From: Linyphia triangularis
Taxonomy: Eukaryota > Arthropoda > Arachnida > Araneae > Linyphiidae
Length of the DNA stretch: 64,000 nucleotides
Direction: 5' to 3'
Assembly (NCBI GenBank): GCA_963978545.1
Contig: CAXBTE010000007.1
Coordinates: 124,001 to 188,000 of the forward strand
In this document: piece after piece, positions 36,039-48,866 of the stretch
Numbering within the stretch: position 1 is the stretch's first letter
Layout: every line of letters starts with the position of its first letter
The notes under the pieces: generated by a model
What the model was told of the DNA's origin: nothing
What the model saw: only the letters and a program-made list of their open reading frames with translations
Database searches by the model: none
Translations under genes and position numbers: made by a program

Positions 36039-39000
36039 AAGCTTTTATATATTAGAATCTCCATTTCCAAATTTATAGTATAAAAAAAATGTGAAGATGG
36101 TCAAAGGTTGGTCCAAATCTGTGCAGTTTAAATAATTTTCATTTTCCATTTTCCCCATGATAATTGTATAGGAAATTTCAATTTTCAAAATTTTACGATC
36201 TTTTTGCACCTTGTGTCATAAAAATCATCACCCCAATCAATTTCCACAATCAAATCGTCATTATAACTACATTTTACTGCTCAATGTCAAGAAATGCAAA
36301 TTTCACGTATTGAAAGTACATGGGGGACGATATTCAATGAATTATTTTTCAAAAAGTAAAAATCTCAATTGTTTTCCTTTGGCGAAATTGAAGCTTTTAT
36401 ATATTAGAATCTCCATTTCCAAATTTATAGCATAAAAAAAATGTGAAGATGGTCAAAGGTTGGTCCAAATCTGTGCAGTTTAAATATTTTTCATTTTCAA
36501 TTTTCCCCATGTTAATTGTATAGGAAATTTCAAACTTTGCAATTTTCGAAATTTTACGATCTTTTTGCACCTTGTGTCATAAAAATCATCACCCCAATCA
36601 ATTTCCACAATCAAATCGTCATTATAACTACATTTTACTGCTCAATGTCAAGAAATGCAAATTTCACGTATTGAAAGTACATGGGGGACGATATTCAATG
36701 AATTATTTTTCAAAAAGTAAAAATCTCAATTTTTTTTTCCTTTGGCGAAATTGAAGCTTTTATATTTGAGAATCTACATTTCCATTTTTTAACATAAAAA
36801 AAATGCGAAGGTGGTCAAAGTTTGGTCCAAATCTGTTCAGTTTAAAAGTTTTTCATCTCTAATTTTCCCATGTTAATTGTATGGGAAATTTCAAATTTTT
36901 CAATTTTCACAATCTTTTTGCACATTGTGTCACAAAAATCATCACCCCAATCAATTTCCACAATCGAATCGTCATTATAACTACATTTTACTGCTCAATG
37001 TCAAGAAATGCAAATTTCACGTATTGAAAGTACATGGGGGACGATATTCAATGAATTATTTTTCAAAAAGTAAAAATCTCAATTTTTTTTCCTTTGGCGA
37101 AATTGAAGCTTTTATATATTAGAATCTCCATTTCCAAATTTATAGCATAAAAAAAATGTGAAGATGGTCAAAGGTTGGTCCAAATCTGTGCAGTTTAAAT
37201 AATTTTCATTTTCCATTTTCCCCATGATAATTGTATAGGAAATTTCAATTTTCAAAATTTTACGATCTTTTTGCACCTTGTGTCATAAAAATCATCACCC
37301 CAATCAATTTCCACAATCAAATCGCCATTATAACTACATTTTACTGCTCAATGTCAAGAAATGCAAATTTCACGTATTGAAAGTACATGGGGGACGATAT
37401 TCAATGAATTATTTTTCAAAAAGTAAAAATCTCAATTTTTTTTCCTTTGTCGAAATTGAAGCTTTTATATATTAGAATCTCCATTTCCAAATTTATAGCA
37501 TAAAAAAAATGTGAAGATGGTCAAAGGTTGGTCCAAATCTGTGCAGTTTAAATATTTTTCATTTTCAAATTTCCCATGTTAAATGTATAGGAAATTTCAA
37601 ACTTTGCAATTTTCGAAATTTTACGATCTTTTTGCACCTTGTGTCATAAAAATCATCACCCCAGTAAATTTCCACAATCGAATCGTCATTATAACTACAT
37701 TTTACTGCTCAATGTCAAGAAATGCAAATTTCACGTATTGAAAATACATGGGGGACGATATTCAATGAATTATTTTTCAAAAAGTAAAAATCTCAATTTT
37801 TTTTTCCTTTGGCGAAATTGAAGCTTTTATATTGGAGAATCTACATTTCCAATTTTTTAACATAAAAAAAATGCGAAGGTGGTCAAAGTTTATTCCAAAT
37901 CTGTTCAGTTTAAAAGTTTTTCATCTTTAATTTTATCATGTTAATTGTATGGGAAATTTCAAATTTTTCAATTTTCACAATCTTTTTGCACATTGTGTCA
38001 TAAAAATCATCACCCCAATCAATTTCCACAATCGAATCGTCATTATAACTACATTTTACTGCTCAATGTCAAGAAATGCAAATTTCACGTATTGAAAGTA
38101 CATGGGGGACGATATTCAATGAATTATTTTTCAAAAAGTAAAAATCTCAATTTTTTTTCCTTTGGCGAAATTGAAGCTTTTTTATATTAGAATCTCCATT
38201 TCCAAATTTATAGCATAAAAAAACTGTGAAGATGGTCAAAGGTTGGTCAAAATCTGTGCAGTTTAAATATTTTTCATTTTCAATTTTCCCCATGTTAATT
38301 GTATAGGAAATTTCAAACTTTGCAATTTTCGAAATTTTACGATCTTTTTGCACCTTGTGTCATAAAAATCATCACCCCAGTAAATTTCCACAATCGAATC
38401 GTCATTATAACTACATTTTACTGCTCAATGTCAAGAAATGCAAATTTCACGTATTAAAAATACATGGGGGACGATATTCAATGAATTATTTTTCAAAAAG
38501 TAAAAATCTCAATTTTTTTTTTCCTTTGGCGAAATTGAAGCTTTTATATTGGAGAATCTACATTTCCAATTTTTTAACATAAAAAAAATGCGAATAAAGT
38601 GGTCAAAGTTTGGTCCAAATCTGTTCAGTTTAAAAGTTTTTCATCTTTAATTTTCCCATGTTAATTGTATGGGAAATTTCAAATTTTTCAATTTTCACAA
38701 TCTTTTTGCACATTGTGTCATAAAAATCATCACCCCAATCAATTTCCACAATCGAATTGTCATTATAACTACATTTTACTGCTCAATGTCAAGAAATGCA
38801 AATTTCACGTATTGAAAGTACATGGGGGACGATATTCAATGAATTATTTTTCAAAAAGTAAAAATCTCAATTTTTTTTCCTTTGGCGAAATTGAAGCTTT
38901 TTTATATTAGAATCTCCATTTCCAAATATATAGCATAAAAAAAATGTGAAGATGGTCAAAGGTTGGTCCAAATCTTTGCAGTTTAAATATTTTCCATTTT

Positions 39001-39961
39001 CAATTTTCCCCATGTTAATTGTATAGGAAATTTCAAACTTTGCAATTTTCGAAATTTTACGATCTTTTTGCACCTTGTGTCATAAAAATCATCACCCCAA
39101 TCAATTTCCACAATCAAATCGTCATTATAACTACATTTTACTGCTCAATGTCAAGAAATGCAAATTTCACGTATTGAAAGTACATGGGGGACGATATTCA
39201 ATGAATTATTTTTCAAAAAGTAAAAATCTCAATTTTTTTTCCTTTGGCGAAATTGAAGCTTTTATATTGGAGAATCTACATTTCCAATTTTTTAACATAA
39301 AAAAAATGCCAAGGTGGTCAAAGTTTGGTCCAAATCTGTTCAGTTTAAAAGTTTTTCATCTTTAATTTTCCCATGTTAATTGTATGGGAAATTTCAAATT
39401 TTTCAATTTTCACAATCTTTTTGCACATTGTGTCATAAAAATCATCACCCCAATCAATTTCCACAATCGAATCGTCATTATAACTACATTTTACTGCTCA
39501 ATGTCAAGAAATGCAAATTTCACGTATTGAAAGTACATGGGGGACGATATTCAATGAATTATTTTTCAAAAAGTAAAAATCTCAATTTTTTTTCCTTTGG
39601 CGAAATTGAAGCTTTTATATTGGAGAATCTACATTTCCAATTTTTTAACATAAAAAAAATGCGAAGGTGGTCAAAGTTTGGTCCAAATCTGTTCAGTTTA
39701 AAAGTTTTTCATCTTTAATTTTCCCATGTTAATTGTATGGGAAATTTCAAATTTTTCAATTTTCACAATCTTTTTGCTTATTGTGTCACAAAAATCATCA
39801 CCCCAATCAATTTCCACAATCGAATCGTCATTATAACTACATTTTACTGCTCAATGTCAAGAAATGCAAATTTCACGTATTGAAAGTACATGGGGGACGA
39901 TATTCAATGAATTATTTTTCAAAAAGTAAAAATCTCAATTTTTTTTCCTTTGGCGAAATTG
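36039..39961 (+). repeat. 3923-bp 11-mer higher-order repeat, copy 1
   Basis: Class order B2, B1, A, B2, B3, A, B1/B3, A, B1, A, A. Markers: atttatagtataaaa, caattgttttcc, attttatcatgtt, gcgaataaagtgg (a 3-bp insertion in the A monomer at 38538, 356 bp), aaatatatagcat, aaatctttgcag, cgaattgtcatt and atgccaagg. Each is found once more about 3.9 kb to the right. Confidence 0.9.
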
Positions 39962-42900
39962 AAGCTTTTATATATTAGAATCTCCATTTCCAAATTTATA
40001 GTATAAAAAAAATGTGAAGATGGTCAAAGGTTGGTCCAAATCTGTGCAGTTTAAATAATTTTCATTTTCCATTTTCCCCATGATAATTGTATAGGAAATT
40101 TCAATTTTCAAAATTTTACGATCTTTTTGCACCTTGTGTCATAAAAATCATCACCCCAATCAATTTCCACAATCAAATCGTCATTATAACTACATTTTAC
40201 TGCTCAATGTCAAGAAATGCAAATTTCACGTATTGAAAGTACATGGGGGACGATATTCAATGAATTATTTTTCAAAAAGTAAAAATCTCAATTGTTTTCC
40301 TTTGGCGAAATTGAAGCTTTTATATATTAGAATCTCCATTTCCAAATTTATAGCATAAAAAAAATGTGAAGATGGTCAAAGGTTGGTCCAAATCTGTGCA
40401 GTTTAAATATTTTTCATTTTCAATTTTCCCCATGTTAATTGTATAGGAAATTTCAAACTTTGCAATTTTCGAAATTTTACGATCTTTTTGCACCTTGTGT
40501 CATAAAAATCATCACCCCAATCAATTTCCACAATCAAATCGTCATTATAACTACATTTTACTGCTCAATGTCAAGAAATGCAAATTTCACGTATTGAAAG
40601 TACATGGGGGACGATATTCAATGAATTATTTTTCAAAAAGTAAAAATCTCAATTTTTTTTTCCTTTGGCGAAATTGAAGCTTTTATATTTGAGAATCTAC
40701 ATTTCCATTTTTTAACATAAAAAAAATGCGAAGGTGGTCAAAGTTTGGTCCAAATCTGTTCAGTTTAAAAGTTTTTCATCTCTAATTTTCCCATGTTAAT
40801 TGTATGGGAAATTTCAAATTTTTCAATTTTCCCAATCTTTTTGCACATTGTGTCACAAAAATCATCACCCCAATCAATTTCCATAATCGAATCGTCATTA
40901 TAACTACATTTTACTGCTCAATGTCAAGAAATGCAAATATGGGGGACGATATTCAATGAATTATTTTTCAAAAAGTAAAAATCTCAATTTTTTTTTCCTT
41001 TGGCGAAATTGAAGCTTTTATATATTAGAATCTCCATTTCCAAATTTATAGCATAAAAAAAATGTGAAGATGGTCAAAGGTTGGTCCAAATCTGTGCAGT
41101 TTAAATAATTTTCATTTTCCATTTTCCCCATGATAATTGTATAGGAAATTTCAATTTTCAAAATTTTACGATCTTTTTGCACCTTGTGTCATAAAAATCA
41201 TCACCCCAATCAATTTCCACAATCAAATCGTCATTATAACTACATTTTACTGCTCAATGTCAAGAAATGCAAATTTCACGTATTGAAAGTACATGGGGGA
41301 CGATATTCAATGAATTATTTTTCAAAAAGTAAAAATCTCAATTTTTTTTCCTTTGTTGAAATTGAAGCTTTTATATATTAGAATCTCCATTTCCAAATTT
41401 ATAGCATAAAAAAAATGTGAAGATGGTCAAAGGTTGGTCCAAATCTGTGCAGTTTAAATATTTTTCATTTTCAAATTTCCCATGTTAAATGTATAGGAAA
41501 TTTCAAACTTTGCAATTTTCGAAATTTTACGATCTTTTTGCACCTTGTGTCATAAAAATCATCACCCCAGTAAATTTCCACAATCGAATCGTAATTATAA
41601 CTACATTTTTCTGCTCAATGTCAAGAAATGCAAATTTCACGTATTGAAAATACATGGGGGACGATATTCAATGAATTATTTTTCAAAAAGTAAAAATCTC
41701 AATTTTTTTTTCCTTTGGCGAAATTGAAGCTTTTATATTGGAGAATCTACATTTCCAATTTTTTAACATAAAAAAAATGCGAAGGTGGTCAAAGTTTGGT
41801 CCAAATCTGTTCAGTTTAAAAGTTTTTCATCTTTAATTTTATCATGTTAATTGTTTGGGAAATTTCAAATTTTTCAATTTTCACAATCTTTTTGCACATT
41901 GTGTCATAAAAATCATCACCCCAATCAATTTCCACAATCGAATCGTCATTATAACTACATTTTACTGCTCAATGTCAAGAAATGCAAATTTCACGTATTG
42001 AAAGTACATGGGGGACGATATTCAATGAATTATTTTTCAAAAAGTAAAAATCTCAATTTTTTTTCCTTTGGCGAAATTGAAGCTTTTTTATATTAGAATC
42101 TCCATTTCCAAATTTATAGCATAAAAAAAATGTGAAGATGGTCAAAGGTTGGTCCAAATCTGTGCAGTTTAAATATTTTTCATTTTCAATTTTCCCCATG
42201 TTAATTGTATAGGAAATTTCAAACTTTGCAATTTTCGAAATTTTACGATCTTTTTGCACCTTGTGTCATAAAAATCATCACCCCAGTAAATTTCCACAAT
42301 CGAATCGTCATTATAACTACATTTTACTACTCAATGTCAAGAAATGCAAATTTCACGTATTAAAAATACATGGGGGACGATATTCAATGAATTATTTTTC
42401 AAAAAGTAAAAATCTCAATTTTTTTTTTCCTTTGGCGAAATTGAAGCTTTTATATTGGAGAATCTACATTTCCAATTTTTTAACATAAAAAAAATGCGAA
42501 TAAAGTGGTCAAAGTTTGGTCCAAATCTGTTCAGTTTAAAAGTTTTTCATCTTTAATTTTCCCATGTTAATTGTATAGGAAATTTCAAATTTTTCAATTT
42601 TCACAATCTTTTTGCACATTGTGTCATAAAAATCATCACCCCAATCAATTTCCACAATCGAATTGTCATTATAACTACATTTTACTGCTCAATGTCAAGA
42701 AATGCAAATTTCACGTATTGAAAGTACATGGGGGACGATATTCAATGAATTATTTTTCAAAAAGTAAAAATCTCAATTTTTTTTCCTTTGGCGAAATTGA
42801 AGCTTTTTTATATTAGAATCTCCATTTCCAAATATATAGCATAAAAAAAATGTGAAGATGGTCAAAGGTTGGTCCAAATCTTTGCAGTTTAAATATTTTT

Positions 42901-43867
42901 CATTTTCAATTTTCCCCATGTTAATTGTATAGGAAATTTCAAACTTTGCAATTTTCGAAATTTTACGATCTTTTTGCACCTTGTGTCATAAAAATCATCA
43001 CCCCAATCAATTTCCACAATCAAATCGTCATTATAACTACATTTTACTGCTCAATGTCAAGAAATGCAAATTTCACGTATTGAAAGTACATGGGGGACGA
43101 TATTCAATGAATTATTTTTCAAAAAGTAAAAATCTCAATTTTTTTTCCTTTGGCGAAATTGAAGCTTTTATATTGGAGAATCTACATTTCCAATTTTTTA
43201 ACATAAAAAAAATGCCAAGGTGGTCAAAGTTTGGTCCAAATCTGTTCAGTTTAAAAGTTTTTCATCTTTAATTTGCCCATGTTAATTGTATGGGAAATTT
43301 CAAATTTTTCAATTTTCACAATCTTTTTGCACATTGTGTCATAAAAATCATCACCCCAATCAATTTCCACAATCGAATCGTCATTATAACTACATTTTAC
43401 TGCTCAATGTCAAGAAATGCAAATTTCACGTATTGAAAGTACATGGGGGACGATATTCAATGAATTATTTTTCAAAAAGTAAAAATCTCAATTTTTTTTC
43501 CTTTGGCGAAATTGAAGCTTTTATATTGGAGAATCTACATTTCCAATTTTTTAACATAAAAAAAATGCGAAGGTGGTCAAAGTTTGGTCCAAATCTGTTC
43601 AGTTTAAAAGTTTTTCATCTTTAATTTTCCCATGTTAATTGTATAGGAAATTTCAAATTTTTCAATTTTCACAATCTTTTTGCTTATTGTGTCACAAAAA
43701 TCATCACCCCAATCAATTTCCACAATCGAATCGTCATTATAACTACATTTTACTGCTCAATGTCAAGAAATGCAAATTTCACGTATTGAAAGTACATGGG
43801 GGACGATATTCAATGAATTATCTTTCAAAAAGTAAAAATCTCAATTTTTTTTCCTTTGGCGAAATTG
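39962..43867 (+). repeat. 3906-bp 11-mer higher-order repeat, copy 2
   Basis: Tandem copy of 36039-39961. It is 17 bp shorter, fully accounted for by an 18-bp deletion near 40938 and one extra T in the following T run. Other monomer starts keep step with copy 1. Private changes include gtaattataac and catttttctgc near 41592-41610. The block ends exactly where the B-dominated domain begins. Confidence 0.9.
40677..41011 (+). repeat. Class A monomer with 18-bp core deletion (335 bp)
   Basis: At about 40938 the core reads gaaatgcaaatatggggg; the 18 bases between caaat and atggggg present in other copies are missing. One T is gained in the next T run. Its partner in the other 11-mer copy, 36754, is intact, so the deletion happened after that duplication. 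Other private changes are ttttcccaatc and ttccataatcg. Confidence 0.88.
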
Positions 43868-44581
43868 AAGCTTTTATATATTAGAATCTCCATTTCCAAA
43901 TTTATAGCATAAAAAAAATGTGAAGATGGTCAAAGGTTGGTCCAAATCTGTGCAGTTTAAATATTTTTCATTTTCCATTTTCCCCATGATAATTGTATAG
44001 GAAATTTCAATTTTCAAAATTTTACGATCTTTTTGCACCTTGTGTCATAAAAATCATTACCCCAATCAATTTCCACAATCAAATCGTCATTATAACTACA
44101 TTTTACTGCTCAATGTCAAGAAATGCAAATTTCACGTATTGAAAGTACATGGGGGACGATATTCAATGAATTATTTTTCAAAAAGTAAAAATCTCAATTT
44201 TTTTTCCTTTGTCGAAATTGAAGCTTTTATATATTAGAATCTCCATTTCCAAATTTATAGCATAAAAAAAATGTGAAGATGGTCAAAGGTTGGTCCAAAT
44301 CTGTGCAGTTTAAATATTTTTCATTTTCAAATTTCCCATGTTAAATGTATAGGAAATTTCAAACTTTGCAATTTTCGAAATTTTACGATCTTTTTGCACC
44401 TTGTGTCATAAAAATCATCACCCCAATCAATTTCCACAATCAAATCGTCATTATAACTACATTTTACTGCTCAATGTCAAGAAATGCAAATTTCACGTAT
44501 TGAAAGTACATGGGGGACGATATTCAATGAATTATTTTTCAAAAAGTAAAAATCTCAATTTTTTTTCCTTTGGCGAAATTG

Positions 44582-44934
44582 AAGCTTTTATATAGGCGAA
44601 TCTCCATTTCCAAATTTATAGCATAAAAAAAATGTGAAGATGGTCAAAGGTTGGTCCAAATCTGTGCAGTTTAAAAGTTTTTCATCTCTAATTTTCCCAT
44701 GTTAATTGTATGGGAAATTTCAAATTTTTCAATTTTCACAATCTTTTTACACCTTGTGTCATAAAAATCATCACCCCAATCAATTTCCACAATCGAATCG
44801 TCATTATAACTACATTTTACTGCTCAATGTCAAGAAATGGAAATTTCACGTATTGAAAATACATGGGGGACGATATTCAATGAATTATTTTTCAAAAAGT
44901 AAAAATCTCAATTTTTTTTCCTTTGGCGAAATTG
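44582..44934 (+). repeat. Class C chimeric monomer (B left, A right; 353 bp)
   Basis: Class C begins as B (tgtgaagatggtcaaagg, ctgtgcagttta) and switches to A within the shared cagttta stretch, continuing aaagtttttcatc, ttaattttcccatg, gtatgggaaatttc and tttttcaattttcacaatc. Private markers are catcattaattttcc (this first copy has catctctaatt), ctttttacacc instead of ctttttgcac, and usually gaaatggaaatttc in the core. Ten copies: 8213, 44582, 45650, 49582, 52050, 53117, 54537, 55955, 61686 and 62745. Five of them (44582, 45650, 53117, 54537, 55955) start tataggcgaatctcc. One lies at 8.2 kb, nine lie right of 44.5 kb. Confidence 0.9.
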
Positions 44935-47077
44935 AAGCTTTTATATATTAGAATCTCCATTTCCAAATTTATAGCATAAAAAAAATGTGAAGATGGTCAA
45001 AGGTTGGTCCAAATCTGTGCAGTTTAAATATTTTTCATTTTCAATTTTCCCCATGTTAATTGTATAGGAAATTTCAAACTTTGCAATTTTCGAAATTTTA
45101 CGATCTTTTTGCACCTTGTGTCATAAAAATCATCACCCCAATCAATTTCCACAATCAAATCGTCATTATAACTACATTTTACTGCTCAATGTCAAGAAAT
45201 GCAAATTTCACGTATTGAAAGTACATGGGGGACGATATTCAATGAATTATTTTTCAAAAAGTAAAAATCTCAATTTTTTTTTCCTTTGGCGAAATTGAAG
45301 CTTTTATATTTGAGAATCTACATTTCCATTTTTTAACATAAAAAAAATGCGAAGGTGGTCAAAGTTTGGTCCAAATCTGTTCAGTTTAAAAGTTTTTCAT
45401 CTCTAATTTTCCCATGTTAATTGTATGGGAAATTTCAAATTTTTCAATTTTCACAATCTTTTTGCACATTGTGTCACAAAAATCATCACCCCAATCAATT
45501 TCCACAATCGAATCGTCATTATAACTACATTTTACTGCTCAATGTCAAGAAATGCAAATTTCACGTATTGAAAGTACATGGGGGACGATATTCAATGAAT
45601 TATTTTTCAAAAAGTAAAAATCTCAATTTTTTTTCCTTTGGCGAAATTGAAGCTTTTATATAGGCGAATCTCCATTTCCAAATTTATAGCATAAAAAAAA
45701 TGTGAAGATGGTCAAAGGTTGGTAAAAATCTGTGCAGTTTAAAAGTTTTTCATCATTAATTTTCCCATGTTAATTGTATGGGAAATTTCAAATTTTTCAA
45801 TTTTCACAATCTTTTTACACCTTGTGTCATAAAAATCATCACCCCAATCAATTTCCACAATCGAATCGTCATTATAACTACATTTTACTGCTCAATGTCA
45901 AGAAATGGAAATTTCACGTATTGAAAATACATGGGGGACGATATTCAATGAATTATTTTTCAAAAAGTAAAAATCTCAATTTTTTTTCCTTTGGCGAAAT
46001 TGAAGCTTTTATATATTAGAATCTCCATTTCCAAATTTATAGCATAAAAAAAATGTGAAGATGGTCAAAGGTTAGTCCAAATCTGTGCAGTTTAAATATT
46101 TTTCATTTTCAAATTTCCCATGTTAAATGTATAGGAAATTTCAAACTTTGCAATTTTCGAAAATTTACGATCTTTTTGCACCTTGTGTCATAAAAATCAT
46201 CACCCCAATCAATTTCCACAATCGAATCGTCATTATAACTACATTTTACTGCTCAATGTCAAGAAATGCAAATTTCACGTATTGAAAATACATGGGGGAC
46301 GATATTCAATGAATTATTTTTCAAAAAGTAAAAATCTCAATTTTTTTTCCTTTGGCGAAATTGAAGCTTTTATATTGGAGAATCTACATTTCCAATTTTT
46401 TAACATAAAAAAAATGCGAAGGTGGTCAAAGTTTGGTCCAAATCTGTTCGGTTTAAAAGTTTTTCATCTTTAATTTTCCCATGTTAATTGTATGGGAAAT
46501 TTCAAATTTTTCAATTTTCACAATCTTTTTGCACATTGTGTCATAAAAATCATCACCCCAATCAATTTCCACAATCGAATCGTCATTATAACTACATTTT
46601 ACTGCTCAATGTCAAGAAATGCAAATTTCACGTATTGAAAGTACATGGGGGACGATATTCAATGAATTATTTTTCAAAAAGTAAAAATCTCAATTTTTTT
46701 TCCTTTGGCGAAATTGAAGCTTTTATATATTAGAATCTCCAATTCCAAATTTATAACATAAAAAAAATGTGAAGATGGTCAAAGGTTGGTCCAAATCTGT
46801 GCAGTTTAAATATTTTTCATTTTCAAATTTCCCATGTTAAATGTATAGGAAATTTCAAACTTTGCAATTTTCGAAATTTTACGATCTTTTTGCACCTTGT
46901 GTCATAAAAATCATCACCCCAATCAATTTCCACAATCGAATCGTCATTATAACTACATTTTACTGCTCAATGTCAAGAAATGCAAATTTCACGTATTGAA
47001 AGTACATGGGGGACGATATTCAATGAATTATTTTTCAAAAAGTAAAAATCTCAATTTTTTTTCCTTTGGCCAAATTG

Positions 47078-48505
47078 AAGCTTTTATATATTAGAATCTC
47101 CATTTCCAAATTTATAGCATAAAAAAAATGTGAAGATGGTCAAAGGTTGGTCCAAATATGTGCAGTTTAAATATTTTTCATTTTCAATTTTCCCCATGTT
47201 AATTGTATAGGAAATTTCAAACTTTGCAATTTTCGAAATTTTACGATCTTTTTGCACCTTGTGTCATAAAAATCATCACCCCAATCAATTTCCACAATCA
47301 AATCGTCATTATAACTACATTTTACTGCTCAATGTCAAGAAATGCAAATTTCACGTATTGAAAGTACGTGGGGGACGATATTCAATGAATTATCTTTCAA
47401 AAAGTAAAAATCTCAATTTTTTTTCCTTTGGCGAAATTGAAGCTTTTATATATTGGAATCTCCAATTCCAAATTTATAACATAAAAAAAATGTGAAGATG
47501 GTCAAAGGTTGGTCCAAATCTGTGCAGTTTAAATATTTTTCATTTTCAAATTTCCCATGTTAAATGTATAGGAAATTTCAAAATTTGCAATTTTCGAAAT
47601 TTTACGATCTTTTTGCACCTTGTGTCATAAAAATCATCACCCCAATCAATTTCCTCAATCGAATCGTCATTATAACTACATTTTACTGCTCAATGTCAAG
47701 AAATGCAAATTTCACGTATTGAAAGTACATGGGGGACGATATTCAATGAATTATTTTTCAAAAAGTAAAAATCTCAATTTTTTTTCCTTTGGCGAAATTG
47801 AAGCTTTTATATATTAGAATCTACATTTCCAAATTTATAGCATAAAAAAAATGTGAAGATGGTCAAAGGTTGGTCCAAATCTGTGCAGTTTAAATAATTT
47901 TCATTTTCCATTTTCCCCATGATAATTGTATAGGAAATTTCAATTTTCAAAATTTTACGATCTTTTTGCACCTTGTGTCATAAAAATCATCACCCCAATC
48001 AATTTCCACAATCGAATCGTCATTATAACTACATTTTACTGCTCAATGTCAAGAAATGCAAATTTCACGTATTGAAAGTACATGGGGGACGATATTCAAT
48101 GAATTATTTTTCAAAAAGTAAAAATCTCAATTTTTTTTCCTTTGGCGAAATTGAAGCTTTTATATATTAGAATCTCCATTTCCAAATTTATAGCATAAAA
48201 AAATGTGAAGATGGTCAAAGGTTGGTCCAAATCTGTGCAGTTTAAATAATTTTCATTTTCCATTTTCCCCATGATAATTGTTTTGGAAATTTCAATTTTC
48301 AAAATTTTACGATCTTTTTGCACCTTGTGTCATAAAAATCATCACCCCAATCAATTTCCACAATCAAATCGTCATTATAACTACATTTTACTGTTTAATG
48401 TCAAGAAATGCAAATTTCACGTATTGAAAGTACATGGGGGACGATATTCAATGAATTATTTTTCAAAAAGTAAAAATCTCAATTTTTTTTCCTTTGTCGA
48501 AATTG
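47078..48505 (+). repeat. 1428-bp 4-mer (B1-B3-B2-B2), displaced copy
   Basis: Same order, length and markers as the tandem pair at 57392-60247. Private differences include caatttcctcaatcg near 47650 where the others have caatttccacaatcg or caattttcacaatcg. Confidence 0.86.
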
Positions 48506-48866
48506 AAGCTTTTATATATTAGAATCTCCATTTCCAAATTTATAGCATAAAAAAAATGTGAAGATGGTCAAAGGTTAGTCCAAATCTGTGCAGTTTAAAT
48601 ATTTTTCATTTTCAAATTTCCCAAGTTAAATGTATAGGAAATTTCAAACTTTGCAATTTTCGAAAATTTACGATCTTTTTGCACCTTGTGTCATAAAAAT
48701 CATCACCCCAATCAATTTCCACAATCGAATCGTCATTATAACTACATTTTACTGCTCAATGTCAAGAAATGCAAATTTCACGTATTGAAAGTACATGGGG
48801 GACGATATTCAATGAATTATTTTTCAAAAAGTAAAAATCTCAATTTTTTTTCCTTTGGCGAAATTG

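Larger units (their letters stand above)
28542..43867 (+). repeat. Sub-array 3: tandem 8-mer and 11-mer higher-order repeats
   Basis: Monomer starts and classes: 28542 B1, 28904 A (converted), 29265 B2, 29617 B1, 29980 A, 30332 B3, 30693 A, 31046 A, 31399 B1, 31761 A (converted), 32122 B2, 32474 B1, 32837 A, 33189 B3, 33550 A, 33903 A, 34256 B3, 34618 A, 34971 B1, 35333 A, 35686 A, 36039 B2, 36391 B1, 36754 A, 37106 B2, 37459 B3, 37821 A, 38174 B1/B3, 38538 A, 38894 B1, 39256 A, 39609 A, 39962 B2, 40314 B1, 40677 A (deleted), 41012 B2, 41365 B3, 41727 A, 42080 B1/B3, 42444 A, 42800 B1, 43162 A, 43515 A. Adjacent A-A pairs occur only in this part of the window. Confidence 0.92.

Noticed and set aside
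43868..43868. Mobile element junction at the compositional boundary
   Set aside because: The sequence passes from monomer to monomer without any foreign insert, terminal repeat or target duplication; only the class mix changes.
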